Shown in pieces: positions 20,986-31,413 of a stretch of 64,000 nucleotides of DNA. Each line of letters begins with the position of its first letter. The first letter of the stretch is position 1. The notes under the pieces were generated by a model. That model worked only from the letters and a program-made list of their open reading frames with translations, was not told the DNA's origin and did no database searches. Where the stretch lies: assembly GCA_023376005.1 (NCBI GenBank), contig CM042138.1, positions 99,233,491-99,297,490 on the forward strand. Direction: 5' to 3'. The position numbers and the translations under genes were made by a program. Source of the stretch: Doryteuthis pealeii. Its lineage: Eukaryota > Mollusca > Cephalopoda > Myopsida > Loliginidae.

Positions 20986-21643
20986 GGTTATAATGATATA
21001 CAATGAGATGTGGTAAATAAGTAGATGAAGGAGAGGTCTAAAGATGGGAATATGAATTTATAGATGGACTAGGTTAGTGACTCTGTATATAAAGACCAAT
21101 GAGTTACTGAAATGCTCAAAGTCATTTTTTGACAGGAACTATTTTAGTAATAACAATAAAGAATCAATGATTGATAGTAACAACTCTTTGTCACAGAAAT
21201 TCAATTAAGATTCAATCAATAAATCCCAGACAAACAACAGATGTTACATAATGAATAGGATAGCCTATTCATTTTGTAATGTAGTGTAAAATATTTAAAA
21301 TCAAAAGTTAATGTGTAGTTCTGGAGAAAAGTCATGAAAAATAACCATAGATTTGACAGGCAGACACTTGAACTGATGCTGTTGTTGGTTTAGAGGGTTA
21401 TGTGATAGCAAAAGTCAGTGAGAAAGTTTAGAAAGTTAATGAGTTGGGCTTAAGCACTCCATGAAACCGGACACTAAAGATAGCATCTCTGATTAGTTCT
21501 TCTCCACGCACATGGAACATTGGATCTTGGGAGTTAAAAACATCCAAAAATAAAACAAGTTTTCGACAAGGAGATATATGAGACAACACCAGACCCAAAT
21601 GAAGAAGGAAACTCAGCACAATCCAGCCAGATAGAAGATATAT
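20986..21643. other. Intronic sequence, no feature recognised
   Basis: No family, inverted ends or coding segment found. Confidence 0.45.
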
Positions 21644-21654
21644 CCAAGATAAGG

Positions 21655-21765
21655 TTGGTTGGTTGGTTGGTTTTACAGTATATCAAACCATTTTGATATC
21701 AGGTTGCTTACAGTACCTGCTGTTGCTTAAAAGGTCATCCATCTAAATATTGAACAGGCTCATAC
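21655..21765 (-). mobile_element. 5S-rRNA-derived SINE, 5'-truncated, with target duplication
   Basis: On the minus strand it begins inside the 5S-like part (ATGAGCCTGTTCAATATTTA, then GATGACC), continues GCAACAGCAGGTACTGTAAG and ends TGATATACTGTAAAACCAA followed by CCAACC repeats. CCAAGATAAGG flanks it at 21644-21654 and 21766-21776, a perfect 11 bp target duplication, so it is a retrotransposed copy. Confidence 0.85.
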
Positions 21766-21789
21766 CCAAGATAAGGAGAAAAAGATAAG

Positions 21790-22100
21790 TACAAGGGTAA
21801 TCCCAAAGATAAGGTCCCTAAAATATTTAGAAATCACAGAAAGGTTTGTTGTTCAATAGTCATTTTGAATTTTGAACATATCTATTTTTGTACATATTCA
21901 CCATTTCGGTAATTCATTTTTGTAGGCACTGTGGCAGTTTTTGCATGCCAATGTCATACCTGCTCGCTGCCATGTTTTGAGGAAACATTGAACCTTGTTC
22001 ATAGTAACCTCCCTCCACCAATTGCGGACGTTTTTGACAGCCGTGCACGAATCACCATACATTTTAATAGGCAATGAACTTCTATTAGTTTAATAACGTC
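21790..22100. mobile_element. Possible DNA transposon fragment
   Basis: AAGGGTAATCCCAAAGATAA followed by GGTCCCTA looks like the terminal repeat of mariner/IS630-type elements. Interior minus-strand frames (YGDSCTAVKNV...WWREV) are only faintly transposase-like. The opposite end was not found. Confidence 0.4.
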
Positions 22101-22336
22101 AACCGGGAGTTCCATCAGAAACAACTGCTAAACCAAGATTGAGTGCACACAGTGGTAGGGGTATGTACAAAAAACAACAGTGTTGCCAATAGCGGCAAAA
22201 ATAGTTTCCCTGCATTCCTAAGTACTTTGAAGACCTTACTTTTGGAATTAATAATAATAATAATAATAAGATAAAAGGACTATTTAACAAAGATACTGAA
22301 CAAGAAAAAAAGGAAAAAGAAAATATAGAAACTTAC

Positions 22337-22419
22337 TAAATGTCCAGCATTTGCAATCCGACTCGTTTTTTGTAGAAACCATCTTGTAATCCTTTTAGTT
22401 GCTGAAGATACATGTTCAC
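22337..22419 (-). CDS. Phospholipase B-like protein, internal exon
   Basis: An 83 bp exon, acceptor CCTTGACAG at 22420-22428 and donor GTAAGT at 22331-22336. It enters in phase 0 and encodes VNMYLQQLKGLQDGFYKKRV then GLQMLDI plus two bases (TA). These join the T of the next exon to make Tyr, giving the continuous sequence LDIY-WMQFASDL. The previous exon ends PFWHM on a complete codon. The L-x-Q-L-x-G-L-x-x-G-F/Y pattern is the helix following the conserved W-H segment of PLBD proteins. The exon is too short to identify alone; the splice sites and phase agreement on both sides support it. Confidence 0.85.
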
Positions 22420-22519
22420 CTGTCAAGGAAAGGAAAAAGAAACAATATTATATTTCTCTAATCAAAATGTTTTACATGTTCACATACAACAACATTCTAT
22501 TAATCATTCTATCTGAATC

Positions 22520-22872
22520 AATGCTTTCCCAACCCTATTGCCCTTATGGCAAGCCCCAACCCCTTTTTATCATATGGGTGCTAGAAGGCGGTGACTGAGG
22601 GTTTACATGTCGTGGGAATGATGTTAAACTATCTGATGGTGAGGTTCCAGTTTTGGAGGTTTGGGGAATGTGGAGCACCCCTTCATCACCATTGCTCCCT
22701 GGTCCACTCTGACCCGGAGTGGTAGTACCTGTTAGGGTCCCATCTATGGGTTAAATAAAAAAAACATGTGTTGATAAACAAAATTGTATTATCCATTAAG
22801 AATTGATTTATTTTAAAACTTTAATCAGCATTAAATGACCCACTGAGGTTGATATGCCGTAAAACCAACCAA
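22520..22872 (+). mobile_element. Tail-A copy
   Basis: It starts CCAACCCTATTGCCCTTATG and passes through CTAGAAGGCGGTGACTGAGG and CCATCTATGGGTTAAATA to GGTTGATATGCCGTAAAACC. The head (about 240 bp) is missing. It lies 100 bp upstream (in gene sense) of the exon at 22337-22419. Confidence 0.85.
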
Positions 22873-22964
22873 TGAATCAATGCAAAACTATGGGAAATGC
22901 TTCCATAAACAAACAAAAATACAGACGCATGAAAGACTTCATTTACTAATTGCATGGTGTTAGT

Positions 22965-23165
22965 TGGAGGCTGTGGTGTAATGGTTAGAGTTGTAGGAAA
23001 TGGACTTGTCAACCAGAGTTCAAATCCTGGACAAAGCTACAGTTCACATAGCGCTAATACCCTTGAGAAAAGTATGAATCCAACTACTCTCCCTCCGGCT
23101 ATAGGACAGACTGGGCACTTTAACCTTGGATAAGCAACCAGTCTAGGAGAAGGAAAACTCTTGCA
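22965..23165 (+). mobile_element. SINE-C copy
   Basis: Box A GTGGTGTAATGGTTAGAGTT, box B AGAGTTCAAATCCTGG, body CTCTCCCTCCGGCTATAGG, then AACCAGTCTAGGAGAAGG. Confidence 0.85.
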
Positions 23166-23400
23166 TCAAGTACTCAGTGTGTCAGATTTTTTTTCAAATT
23201 TACTCCAAGAGGCTGTAGCCAAACATATCATACCATTTTGGAATCAGATTGACTCCGGGAGAAAATTAAAAACATTCCGAGTCTAATCCTTACCCGCAAT
23301 CCTGAAATTTTGGATTCTCAAGTTTTAATTATTGTTTTTTGTCAATTTTTTACATTATTTTTTCAACAAATCTTTTTGTACAAAAACAATTTAAATATAA

Positions 23401-23444
<44 letters not shown>

Positions 23445-23619
23445 GTGAACAAACAATGTGTTTGAAATGGCGAAGGCCGAAATATATATATATATATATA
23501 TTATTACTCAATGCAATAAGTGTCATTGCTGGGCTGAAGGCCTAATCAAGAGCTCTCCATGGGAGCTAGCATAATTGCCACCTAATAGGATGGCTTTTAA
23601 GCTAGTCATATCTATATTT
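23166..23619. other. Spacer with (TA)n tracts
   Basis: TA tracts at about 23408-23441 and 23481-23500 flank a short AACAAACAATGTGTTTG-containing segment. No gene seen. Confidence 0.5.
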
Positions 23620-24195
23620 GTTGACTGATGATTTTAATGGCATGTCAACATATATAGGGTTATTTTATGCCTATAAGTTAAAGAATCATTTTCATTTACA
23701 TTTTTGTGTGGTTATTTCTTATGAGGTTTTGTTTTGCACAGTTATGCTATCAAGTATTCCTATCTAATACAAAAATTTCTACACAGTTCTATGGTTTAAG
23801 TATTCCTATCTAATATTAATGATAGGAGTAATTCTTTATGAATTAAGATCTAAGGCAGCAATCCACTTCTAATGATGATTGATTTTAATGGCATGTCAAC
23901 CCATCCCAGGTTATTTCCTGCCTAGAAGTCAGAGAATTGTGTTCATTGTACATTTATATTTACATTTTTGTGTAGTTGTTTCTTAAGAGTTTTTATTTTA
24001 TTTATTTATTTATTTTTTGCACAAAGTTATATATCAACTATTCCTCTCTAATAGAAATAATTTGCACACAGTTGTATGATTTCAAGTATTTACAATTATA
24101 TGGTTTCAAGTAACTATTTCTGTTTAAAATAATAATTTGTTTGTACTATCTATTCGATACATTGATGAGACCCTAACAGGTATTACCACACCAGA
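23620..24195 (-). mobile_element. Two Tail-A-related copies of the 'ATGGCATGTCAAC' subtype
   Basis: Two tandem segments (about 23620-23860 and 23875-24195) each begin TTGATTTTAATGGCATGTC-like sequence and GGTTATTTTATGCC-like sequence. The second continues to TTGATGAGACCCTAACAGG, the family's GGGACCCTAACAGG block. Confidence 0.65.
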
Positions 24196-24290
24196 TCAAC
24201 CAGTTTGCCAAGGGTAGGATGTGGCAAGGTCGCAAGTATGGGGCATCCAGTGAGGATTGAACTCGCTATTCAGTATTAGTGTTTCAGAAA
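24196..24290 (-). mobile_element. SINE-D fragment
   Basis: GGTCGCAAGTATGGGGCATC and GATTGAACTCGCTATTCAG are the reverse complement of the SINE-D middle and box B. Confidence 0.7.
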
Positions 24291-24556
24291 AATTAATATC
24301 ATTTTGTAGTCTAAAAACTTAACCAGTTCTCATTCAAATGGTCTCAAATTTTAACAATTCAAAATTCTATGTTTTATTATTTTTTTTCTTTTTAAAATAT
24401 AGAAATTCCACTCAATGGAAAAGAAAAAATGTTTAAACATTAAAAAGAATTTTAAGTTGTTTCTACATGTGCTGTTAAAATTTTAGATCATTTGAACAAG
24501 AATTTTTCAAGATATTAGATTACAAAATGATATCAATTTTTTGGAAACACCTGGAG

Positions 24557-24590
<34 letters not shown>

Positions 24591-24642
24591 TGAGAAATTT
24601 AAAAAAAACACAGGTTTAAATAAAATGAGTGGTAAGTTTATT

Positions 24643-24691
24643 AGCCGACACTGCAGTGTTTTGATCTGTTAAGTAGATCTTCTTCAGGGCT
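24643..24691 (-). ncRNA. Hammerhead ribozyme-like motif
   Basis: Minus strand: stem I 5' strand AGCC (24691-24688); core CUGAAGA (24687-24681), matching CUGANGA; stem II GAUCU/AGAUC after one extra A; AAAA in place of GAAA; stem III ACACUG/CAGUGU (could form four pairs with a UGCA loop); cleavage-site C in GUC (24647); stem I 3' strand GGCU (24646-24643), pairing fully with AGCC. All three helices form. G12 is A, so activity is doubtful. The motif is enclosed by inverted TATAGTGAGAAA ends (about 24587 and 24705) and lies next to a (TA)n tract (24557-24584). Confidence 0.7.
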
Positions 24692-24763
24692 TTTCTCACT
24701 ATACTACATACTGTCGGATACACTTCCATTTCTCTTCACACACATATATATATATGTTATGGT

Positions 24764-24920
24764 GTACTATACAATTAAAAGCAATCTGTTAGCATTGGTT
24801 TCAAACCAGCATATTAGCCGCTTATCCTCAAGACAAGAACATCTTTTTTCCAGGGTGCTTTAAGCAGCTAATATGCTGGTTTGAAACCAATGGTAACAGA
24901 TGCCTTTAATTGTATAGTAC
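24764..24920. repeat. Long palindrome (foldback)
   Basis: Left arm 24764-24822 and right arm 24863-24920 are reverse complements (GTACTATACAATTAAA, TTGGTTTCAAACCAGCATAT) with a few mismatches. The spacer is about 40 bp. The right edge directly abuts MITE-E. Confidence 0.85.
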
Positions 24921-24923
24921 ATC

Positions 24924-25237
24924 TAGAGATACTGATAGGTAATGTATAAAAATCTAAAAGGACACAGAAAAATCATATCCATGCATCCCGGTGTTTCTTT
25001 GTTTTTTTTTTCTTCCTCCACCATTTCATCTAACTTTAAATACATTTCAATATTTCTTGGAAACATTACATTATGGGGTACAAGGTAATGGTTAGAGTGC
25101 TTTAGTTATTCATAAATAAAAACTCTATAATTTATTAAGAAACTGTAGTTGGGACCCATCAAATTTCCTGGGGGTTCATTCAACTCGTATACATGCTTCT
25201 GAGGATGCACTAAATTAAAAAGCTATCAGCATCATTG
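24924..25237 (-). mobile_element. MITE-E copy
   Basis: Degenerate end TAGAGATACTGATAG, then the family blocks AAATCTAAAAGGACACAG and GGGACCCATCAAATTTCCTG, ending GCTATCAGCATCATTG. Flanks TACATC and TACACC agree at five of six bases, a likely 6 bp target duplication. Confidence 0.8.
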
Positions 25238-25535
25238 TACACCATAACAAATAAATATAGCTCTTACACCTGTAACCAAGCACTTTATTTTCGTGTGAGA
25301 GTGAGAGTGAGAGAGAGAGAAGGATTATGTCAACTCAATTTTATTCATCTTCTTTTGGCACAATCAACAAAATTTAAGTGCTCAATACTTATTAAATTGT
25401 AGCTACATACAAAAAGTCAAAGTCCCATAAATGGCAACTTGATGTCTACGAGGGGTTTGGATTTAAAGAAGAATTTCTAAAATCTTAAAACAAGTCTGTT
25501 GAAAATGCCATAACAAAAAAAAAAAATGCAGTTTA

Positions 25536-25538
<3 letters not shown>
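25238..25538. other. Spacer, no gene seen
   Basis: A short GAGAGTGAGAGTGAGAG tract at about 25297; otherwise unassigned AT-rich DNA. Confidence 0.5.
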
Positions 25539-25579
<41 letters not shown>

Positions 25580-25722
25580 CACACACACATATACATACAT
25601 ATATACATATACATACATATATACATACACACACACACACACACATATATACACACATACATACATACATACATACATACATTTATACATACACACACAC
25701 ATACATACATACATACATATAT
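25539..25722. repeat. Compound TA/CA/CATA microsatellite
   Basis: A TA tract followed by CA and (ACAT)n tracts. The Tyr/Val/Cys-rich frames on the minus strand are artefacts. Confidence 0.95.
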
Positions 25723-25739
25723 AGTTTATTTTAAATTGA

Positions 25740-26103
25740 AAACTTTTATTTTTACAATTCTATAAAAACACATTTTTGCCAATCGCATCTAGACATTTTT
25801 CAAAAGCTAAAGTTAATATTGTTGGCATCATTAAATGGAAGAGAGGGAAAGAGTGGGCCTCTTTATAATGGAAAACACACTAAAAATAGGATTCTTGGTT
25901 TTAGAGTCTGAGGAAATGGTAAATAAGAAAACAATAATTTGCAAAAGTAAAGAAAATGGATGTTTTTTTAAAATTTTGACACTAAAATGTCAAAAATAGA
26001 GAAAAGAATAATCATAGCTTTTGTGTTGGTGCATTCTCAAAGAGAATATCAAATGGAATATCAACAATAAAATAAAAATCTAAAAAATTTACATACAAAT
26101 GTA

Positions 26104-26152
<49 letters not shown>

Positions 26153-28299
26153 GCACATTCTTTTTTTTTTTTTTGTCTTTTGTTATTTTATAGAGAGTGT
26201 TCAATAATTTTATGTGTATTTATTATTTATTTCAGTTTTTAGAATAAGTAACTACTTCCATCTAATTTTCTATATCTAATCACAATTTTGTCATAAGTCT
26301 GGTGGCAGATATGCAGAAATGAGATGTTACTCAGATTTGAAATCTTGCATATACCTTAATAATACATAAGAAACGCACCAAATTTGGTTATTGATTTTTA
26401 CTGATTAAGGGATATAATTAATTAATTAAACAAAAATCAAACAAATTTTCGGAAAGCATCATATAGCTGGTCCTGCTGCTGGTGGTATCAACAGGAGCTG
26501 GCTGTTGGCTATATCAGCAGTGATTCAAAATGTTTGCTACAACTATTACTTCGAATTTGACCTTCTCAATGCTCTATTTTTACTACTAATTTAACTGTTA
26601 AATTTTTTGGCGAACTAAAAAATAAATTTTTAAAAAAATCAACTTTTCAAACCAAGCATATAAGAATCTTAAATGTAAAAAAAAAAAAAAAAATTGTAAT
26701 ACAAAAAAATTTACATATACGAACAAACAAAAGTTAAATGAAAACATTTTTTTAAAGAATACTTTCATATTTCTTAGAATAAAATATATCCATTTTTAAT
26801 CTGTGAAACTCAAAACTTTTTTGAAAAAAACTATTCATAAAATAAAGAAATTTGAATTAATATGCAAAATAATCCACCAACAAATAATGACACTGTTTAG
26901 TTATCAGCTTCTTTGTTATTTTTGTTTTAGGGCTCAAAAGTGAAATAAATCACAATGTTACATTTTATTACTAACTCAACAAGCAATTAAAAACTGAATT
27001 TAAAATTGTCTTATGCACAAAAAAGTTTTAGAAAAATTCATTCAAAACATTCAGTTATTTTTTAAAATATTATTCTAAATGTAAAAAAGAAAAACAATTC
27101 ACAAATTCTTAGCAATTAATTGGGGATGCACAATAGGTACCACCAATTTGCCTGGTGAAATCCCCCCCCCCCATTATTTAACACAATGAAACTCACGTAA
27201 CGGTTAATATTATCTTGAAAATTTTTTGTCCATTCAAAAGAAACATTAAAAAAACTCCTGATGATTTTTAAAAAATTTTTCAGCTTATGAAAATAATGAA
27301 AATTTTGAACGAAAGCAATGTTTACATTTTTGCACCGTTAAATCAATTGAAATTTAACATAGCCAAAAACAAGTTACGATTAGAGGCTTTTTTCAAAATT
27401 CTGTGAAATATCAATTAATGGTCCGATTTTCACAAAAATTTCCATAATTACTTACCTTTTAATGAAAATATGTTTGAAATAGGTTTTTCCTAAAATATAT
27501 GTGGGGAATTTTTTTTTTTTTTACAAGGTTTCCCCCCTCCCCTATTTTATTTTAGGAAATATGAAAAAATGAACTGACAAAAACAGATTTTTACTTTTTT
27601 CTATAAAGATAAGAGTCTGAATAATTATATCAGAAGATTTTTATAAGTTTCTATATGGGAGGTTTTTAGTAAAAGAACCATGAATACAAAATTCTGCTAG
27701 AAAATACCAATAAAGAAACTGGCCCTGTTGTAAAAAAAATAAAAACATACCGTTTTAATTATTTTTCAATATAACGGTGAGTAATTTTATCTTTGAATTA
27801 ACTGTTTTTCTTTGTAACAACTCTTTATGTTAGTTATTTCTTTTTTGCGAGATTAAAAAAAAAAAAAGTTAAAAAATATTTGTTTCTTCCTTCCTAAACT
27901 GATCACGTGATATATTTTGGTGGTACCTAATGTACAAAAAAAAGTTTTAAAAATTTATTCAAAACATTTATAATCATCAATATAAATTACTTTTTAACAT
28001 TCTAAATTCATAGCTTTTTATTTTACATTTTTTACAAGGTAATAAAGAAAAGACATTAAACCAATATATTTATTGCTGTAAACCAACTGGCAGAAAAATA
28101 AAATTGTTCCAAACCACTCGGCTTCTTTTTATTGTTACATTTTAATAGGATAAAAACAGAATGAATTAAATGAATTCATTTTCTACCATTCTAACTTAAC
28201 CAGGTAAGGAAGAACTAGCCTTTAGAAAAATGAAATTGTTTCAAACCACTCACGAGTTTAGGGTTACATTTATTTCAAATGATGTTCTAAATGTAGGTA
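25740..28299. other. Long AT-rich intronic stretch without recognised features
   Basis: About 2.5 kb, strikingly poor in the SINEs that pepper the rest. It contains a (GT)(TA)n tract (about 26105-26146), A-runs and a C-run (about 27163), but no coding segment, tRNA-like box or inverted ends that I could find. Confidence 0.5.
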
Positions 28300-28382
28300 T
28301 TTACTCAACTGGTTCATCACAGATATGATGTGACCCAAGGTTACAAGTATGGGGCACCCAGCGAGGATCAAACAAGCTATAG
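28300..28382 (-). mobile_element. SINE-D tail fragment
   Basis: GTATTTACTCAACTGGTTC, TACAAGTATGGGGCACCCAG and GAGGATCAAAC match the SINE-D reverse complement. The tRNA-like head is lost. Confidence 0.65.
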
Positions 28383-28625
28383 TGTTGGGTAGAATACTCT
28401 GGTTGTTCCTAGGTATCCCTTAGTGTTGGGTAAAATCCTTGCATTGATCAAAGTCCTTTGTTGCAGGTCCGTTTGTCAATGTCGAATAGCGTGCAAATGA
28501 ACGGCTTTCAATATTGGCAATTTAATAGTTAACTAATCATGTTTTTGAGCTGTTGATTGGCTAGCTTTAACCACGTTTAAGTTGTGGTTTTCCAGCACAC
28601 CTTATATACCAAAAAACTCCAACAT
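28383..28625 (+). mobile_element. Repeat G, 5'-truncated copy
   Basis: GGTTGTTCCTAGGTATCCC, AAAGTCCTTTGTTGCAGGTC, GTCAATGTCGAATAGCGTGC and CCAGCACACCTTATATACC match the repeat G copies at 7.0 and 50.6 kb. Confidence 0.75.
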
Positions 28626-29115
28626 GAAATCCAAAAGAATAAGAAAACAGACCATTTCAAAATCTATATCAATCTGATTTTCCAATCTGTCCCTTTCTCA
28701 TTTCATTTACTATTCTTAGCAGTATTCAGCTGGCCTTGACCAAGTTGACAGTATGATCCGAGGGGCCGCCCTCCAGCAACACTGCCCCTTCGATTTAAAG
28801 GGGTAGGGCTGAGTTTATTGCCCAGTGCCTAAGGCACCCCAAAAGGACAATGCTGATGGGATCCATGCATTTTTTGACTAGCCATCATATGAACTTCAGT
28901 TTGTGAGTGGCTTCCCACATTAAAAAACCTTGTGTCACATCCTAACCTGGTTGGAGGTTGTGGTAAATAACATTTGTTTCTTTCATTCTTCCTTTTTGTT
29001 TACATGTCAATTTGAGTCAGCAAACAAAAACAAAAAAAAACCCATTGGTTTAATGAAGAATATTAAAACAATAACAGATTTTACAAGAGTGGGAATAATT
29101 TCAGAATTAACTGTA
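28626..29115. other. Unassigned sequence with a GC-rich patch
   Basis: About 28745-28860 is unusually GC-rich for this window (GAGGGGCCGCCCTCCAG, AAGGCACCCC). It has no coding frame or tRNA-like boxes that I recognise. Confidence 0.45.
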
Positions 29116-29121
29116 TATACA

Positions 29122-29341
29122 CAGTGATGCTGATAGCTTTTTAATTTAGTGTGTCCTGGGATGCACAGATTTGATTTGAATGAGTCCCTGGGAAATTTTA
29201 TGGGTCCCAACTAAAGTTTCTTAATAAATTGCAGAGTTTTTATCTATGAACAACTAAAGCCATCTAACCTCTACCTTGTACCCCATTTATTTAGATTTTT
29301 ATGCACCAGTGATGCATGACATGTACCTATCAGCATCTCTA
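29122..29341 (+). mobile_element. MITE-E copy, internally deleted
   Basis: Starts CAGTGATGCTGATAG and ends CTATCAGCATCTCT plus A (final G lost). TATACA flanks it at 29116-29121 and 29342-29347, supporting a 6 bp target duplication. About 110 bp of the family interior is missing. Confidence 0.85.
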
Positions 29342-29875
29342 TATACAAATGAAAATATCTATTTGTATATAAACTAATAGAGCTAAATATGTCCAGTTAT
29401 GTACAGGGTGGTCCAGAAGTCTTGTCACCTCTACATATTGTTTTAACTTTCATTATTTTTTGTTTTAATAATATATGAAGAATCACCTTTGCATGAAGTT
29501 TCCAAGCTAGTGTACAGTTGGCAGACAAAAGCAGGCAGGCTGTAACCAAATACAGACCCAGTACTAACTCCCATAACATAGTCATGTAATAGGTAATGTA
29601 TTGATCAAAGTATCCATACCAAAACCAGCATCCTATCAAAACCCAGACAATAAACTTGTCCCAGCTGCATAATGTGACATCCCAGCCTGCTATATAAAGC
29701 ACCTACAAATCTCAGAGCAGGTTCAACTTGCAATATAGCTGAATACTGATCTAGGTGTTCAACTAAATCCTACAATATATATATCATTAATATAATAATA
29801 ATAATAATAATAATAATTTCTATTTCATTTACAGTGGCTTATTTCATGTAATCATAGTTGATTAATTAGGAATTA

Positions 29876-30098
29876 ACTCAGTCGGTAGAGCGTTTGGCAA
29901 GGTTCCTAGTTCGATACCGGTCCTCGCCAACTCAGCATATGAGTAGCACAGGGATGTATGTGGTAAAGTAAGGAGCTGGTGGTAGGTATGGTGCTCCACC
30001 TCAGATGCAAAAACAATCCCCTTGGTCTAACGCAAGTGAAAAGGGGATAGACTTCCTCGCTGATTGGCTGATACCGACTTTAGGCCATCCTGACAACT
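29876..30098 (+). mobile_element. SINE-B copy with target duplication
   Basis: Box A CTCAGTCGGTAGAGC, box B GTTCGATACCGG, full body, ending GACTTTAGGCCATCCTGACA. It is flanked by AATTAGGAATTA at 29864-29875 and 30099-30110. Confidence 0.9.
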
Positions 30099-30111
30099 AA
30101 TTAGGAATTAT

Positions 30112-30346
30112 GGCCAGTTTAGCTCAGTCAGTAGAGCATTCACTAAGGAATCACAATGTTCCAGGTTCAGTACCAATCACCACAAATTCAGTGCATGAGC
30201 TTGGGTAATCTGATCTTAGAACTGACAGTAGGTGTGGCGAACCACCTCAGCAAACACAAGCTCCCCAGTCTAGAACTAGAAAAAAGGGGATAGACTCCCT
30301 CACTGTTCATTCAATACCAACAATAGGCCACTCCGTAAATTTTACT
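30112..30346 (+). mobile_element. Second SINE-B copy at the same target
   Basis: GGCCAGTTTAGCTCAGTCAG head, box B GGTTCAGTACC, variant body with CTTGGGTAATCTGATC. Flanks TAGGAATTAT (30102-30111) and TAGGAGTTAT (30347-30356) are a 10 bp duplication with one change. It reused the target copy left by the previous SINE-B. Confidence 0.85.
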
Positions 30347-30396
30347 TAGGAGTTATATTTTGGTTGAAGCTGAAAAGACTTTCTGACCACCCTGTA

Positions 30397-30954
30397 TTTG
30401 TTTGCGCATTTAAAAAGGTATTTATCTTCTAGCAGAATGGGCTCATCTAGAAAAATTATATATATATATAATTGCAGTTTCTGTCATTTCAAGATTTAAT
30501 GTATATTTTGGGATAAATTATTATCTAACAATGTTTATGCAATAAACTATTTGAAAACACGAAATCCTCTACTGATTTCTGCTAATGGTTTTATTTTCAT
30601 TTTATTCATGTCTGTCAAATTAAAGATGAAAAAAAAAAAAACCAACAAATTCAAGTGATTTTATTGTATGAATTCAAAATAGAATGTAAAATGCAGCAGA
30701 AACTACTTGCAAATATCAACCCAGCATTAAACCACAGGACCATTAACAAACATACATCTTAACAAAAATCTTGTAACAAAGATGAGAGTCTTGAAGATAA
30801 AGAGGATTGCAAATGTCCTTCTGCAATTGAAGACAACCAATCGAGGAGCCATTATTGAAGTGGGCACATGCAAAAAAACAAAAAAAAAACTTAAGAGGTT
30901 GCAGAAGAAATGAATGTTAACAATTTAATAGAAGTCTGACATTAAATGCAGTCT
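30397..30954. other. Unassigned spacer
   Basis: AT-rich with a TA run near 30460; no gene or family recognised. Confidence 0.45.
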
Positions 30955-31044
30955 CCATTGATTAGTCTATACAGGTGGTTTTGAGCAAGACTAAGTTAGA
31001 TTTATAATTACAGATAATGCTTTAAAGTGGGTGCCCTCAGGTTC
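30955..31044 (+). repeat. Repeat I copy (occupied paralogue)
   Basis: CAGTCTCCATTGATTAGTC, TATACAGGTGGTTTTGAGCA and AAAGTGGGTGCCCTCAGG match repeat I copies at 32395 and 33230. MITE-E interrupts it at 31045. Confidence 0.75.
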
Positions 31045-31371
31045 CAGAGATGCTGATAGGTACACGTCCTGCGTCACTGACAAATGAAAATCTAAAAGGA
31101 TGCAGTAAAATTGTATTCATTCGTCCCAGTGTTTTTTTTCTTCCCCCACCATTTCCAGTTTACTGTAAATACATTTGAATATTTTCTTGGAAATGAATTA
31201 CATGTTATAGAGTACATGGTAGGCATTAGATGGCTTTAGTTGTTCATAGATAAAAACTCTACAATTTATTAAGAAACTTTAGTTGGGACCCATCAAATTT
31301 CCTGGGGACTCATTCAAATCAAATACATGTGTCCTAGGATGCACTAAATTAAAAAGCCATCAGTATCACTG
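31045..31371 (-). mobile_element. MITE-E, 327 bp reference copy
   Basis: Termini CAGAGATGCTGATAG and CCATCAGTATCACTG form imperfect inverted repeats. AGGTTC flanks it at 31039-31044 and 31372-31377 (exact 6 bp duplication). The paralogous site at 32492-32497 has AGGTTC once and no element. No transposase frame. Confidence 0.9.
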
Positions 31372-31413
31372 AGGTTCAGTTAAAAAAATATAGAAAAGAT
31401 TGTGAATGATTGC

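Larger units (their letters stand above)
29404..30394. mobile_element. Mariner-type element hosting two SINE-B insertions
   Basis: Terminal inverted repeats CAGGGTGGTCCAGAAGTC (left) and, reverse-complemented, CAGGGTGGTCAGAAAGTC (right), each bordered by TA. Without the nested SINEs the element is about 520 bp and has no intact transposase; the longest frame inside is not recognisable. Confidence 0.8.
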
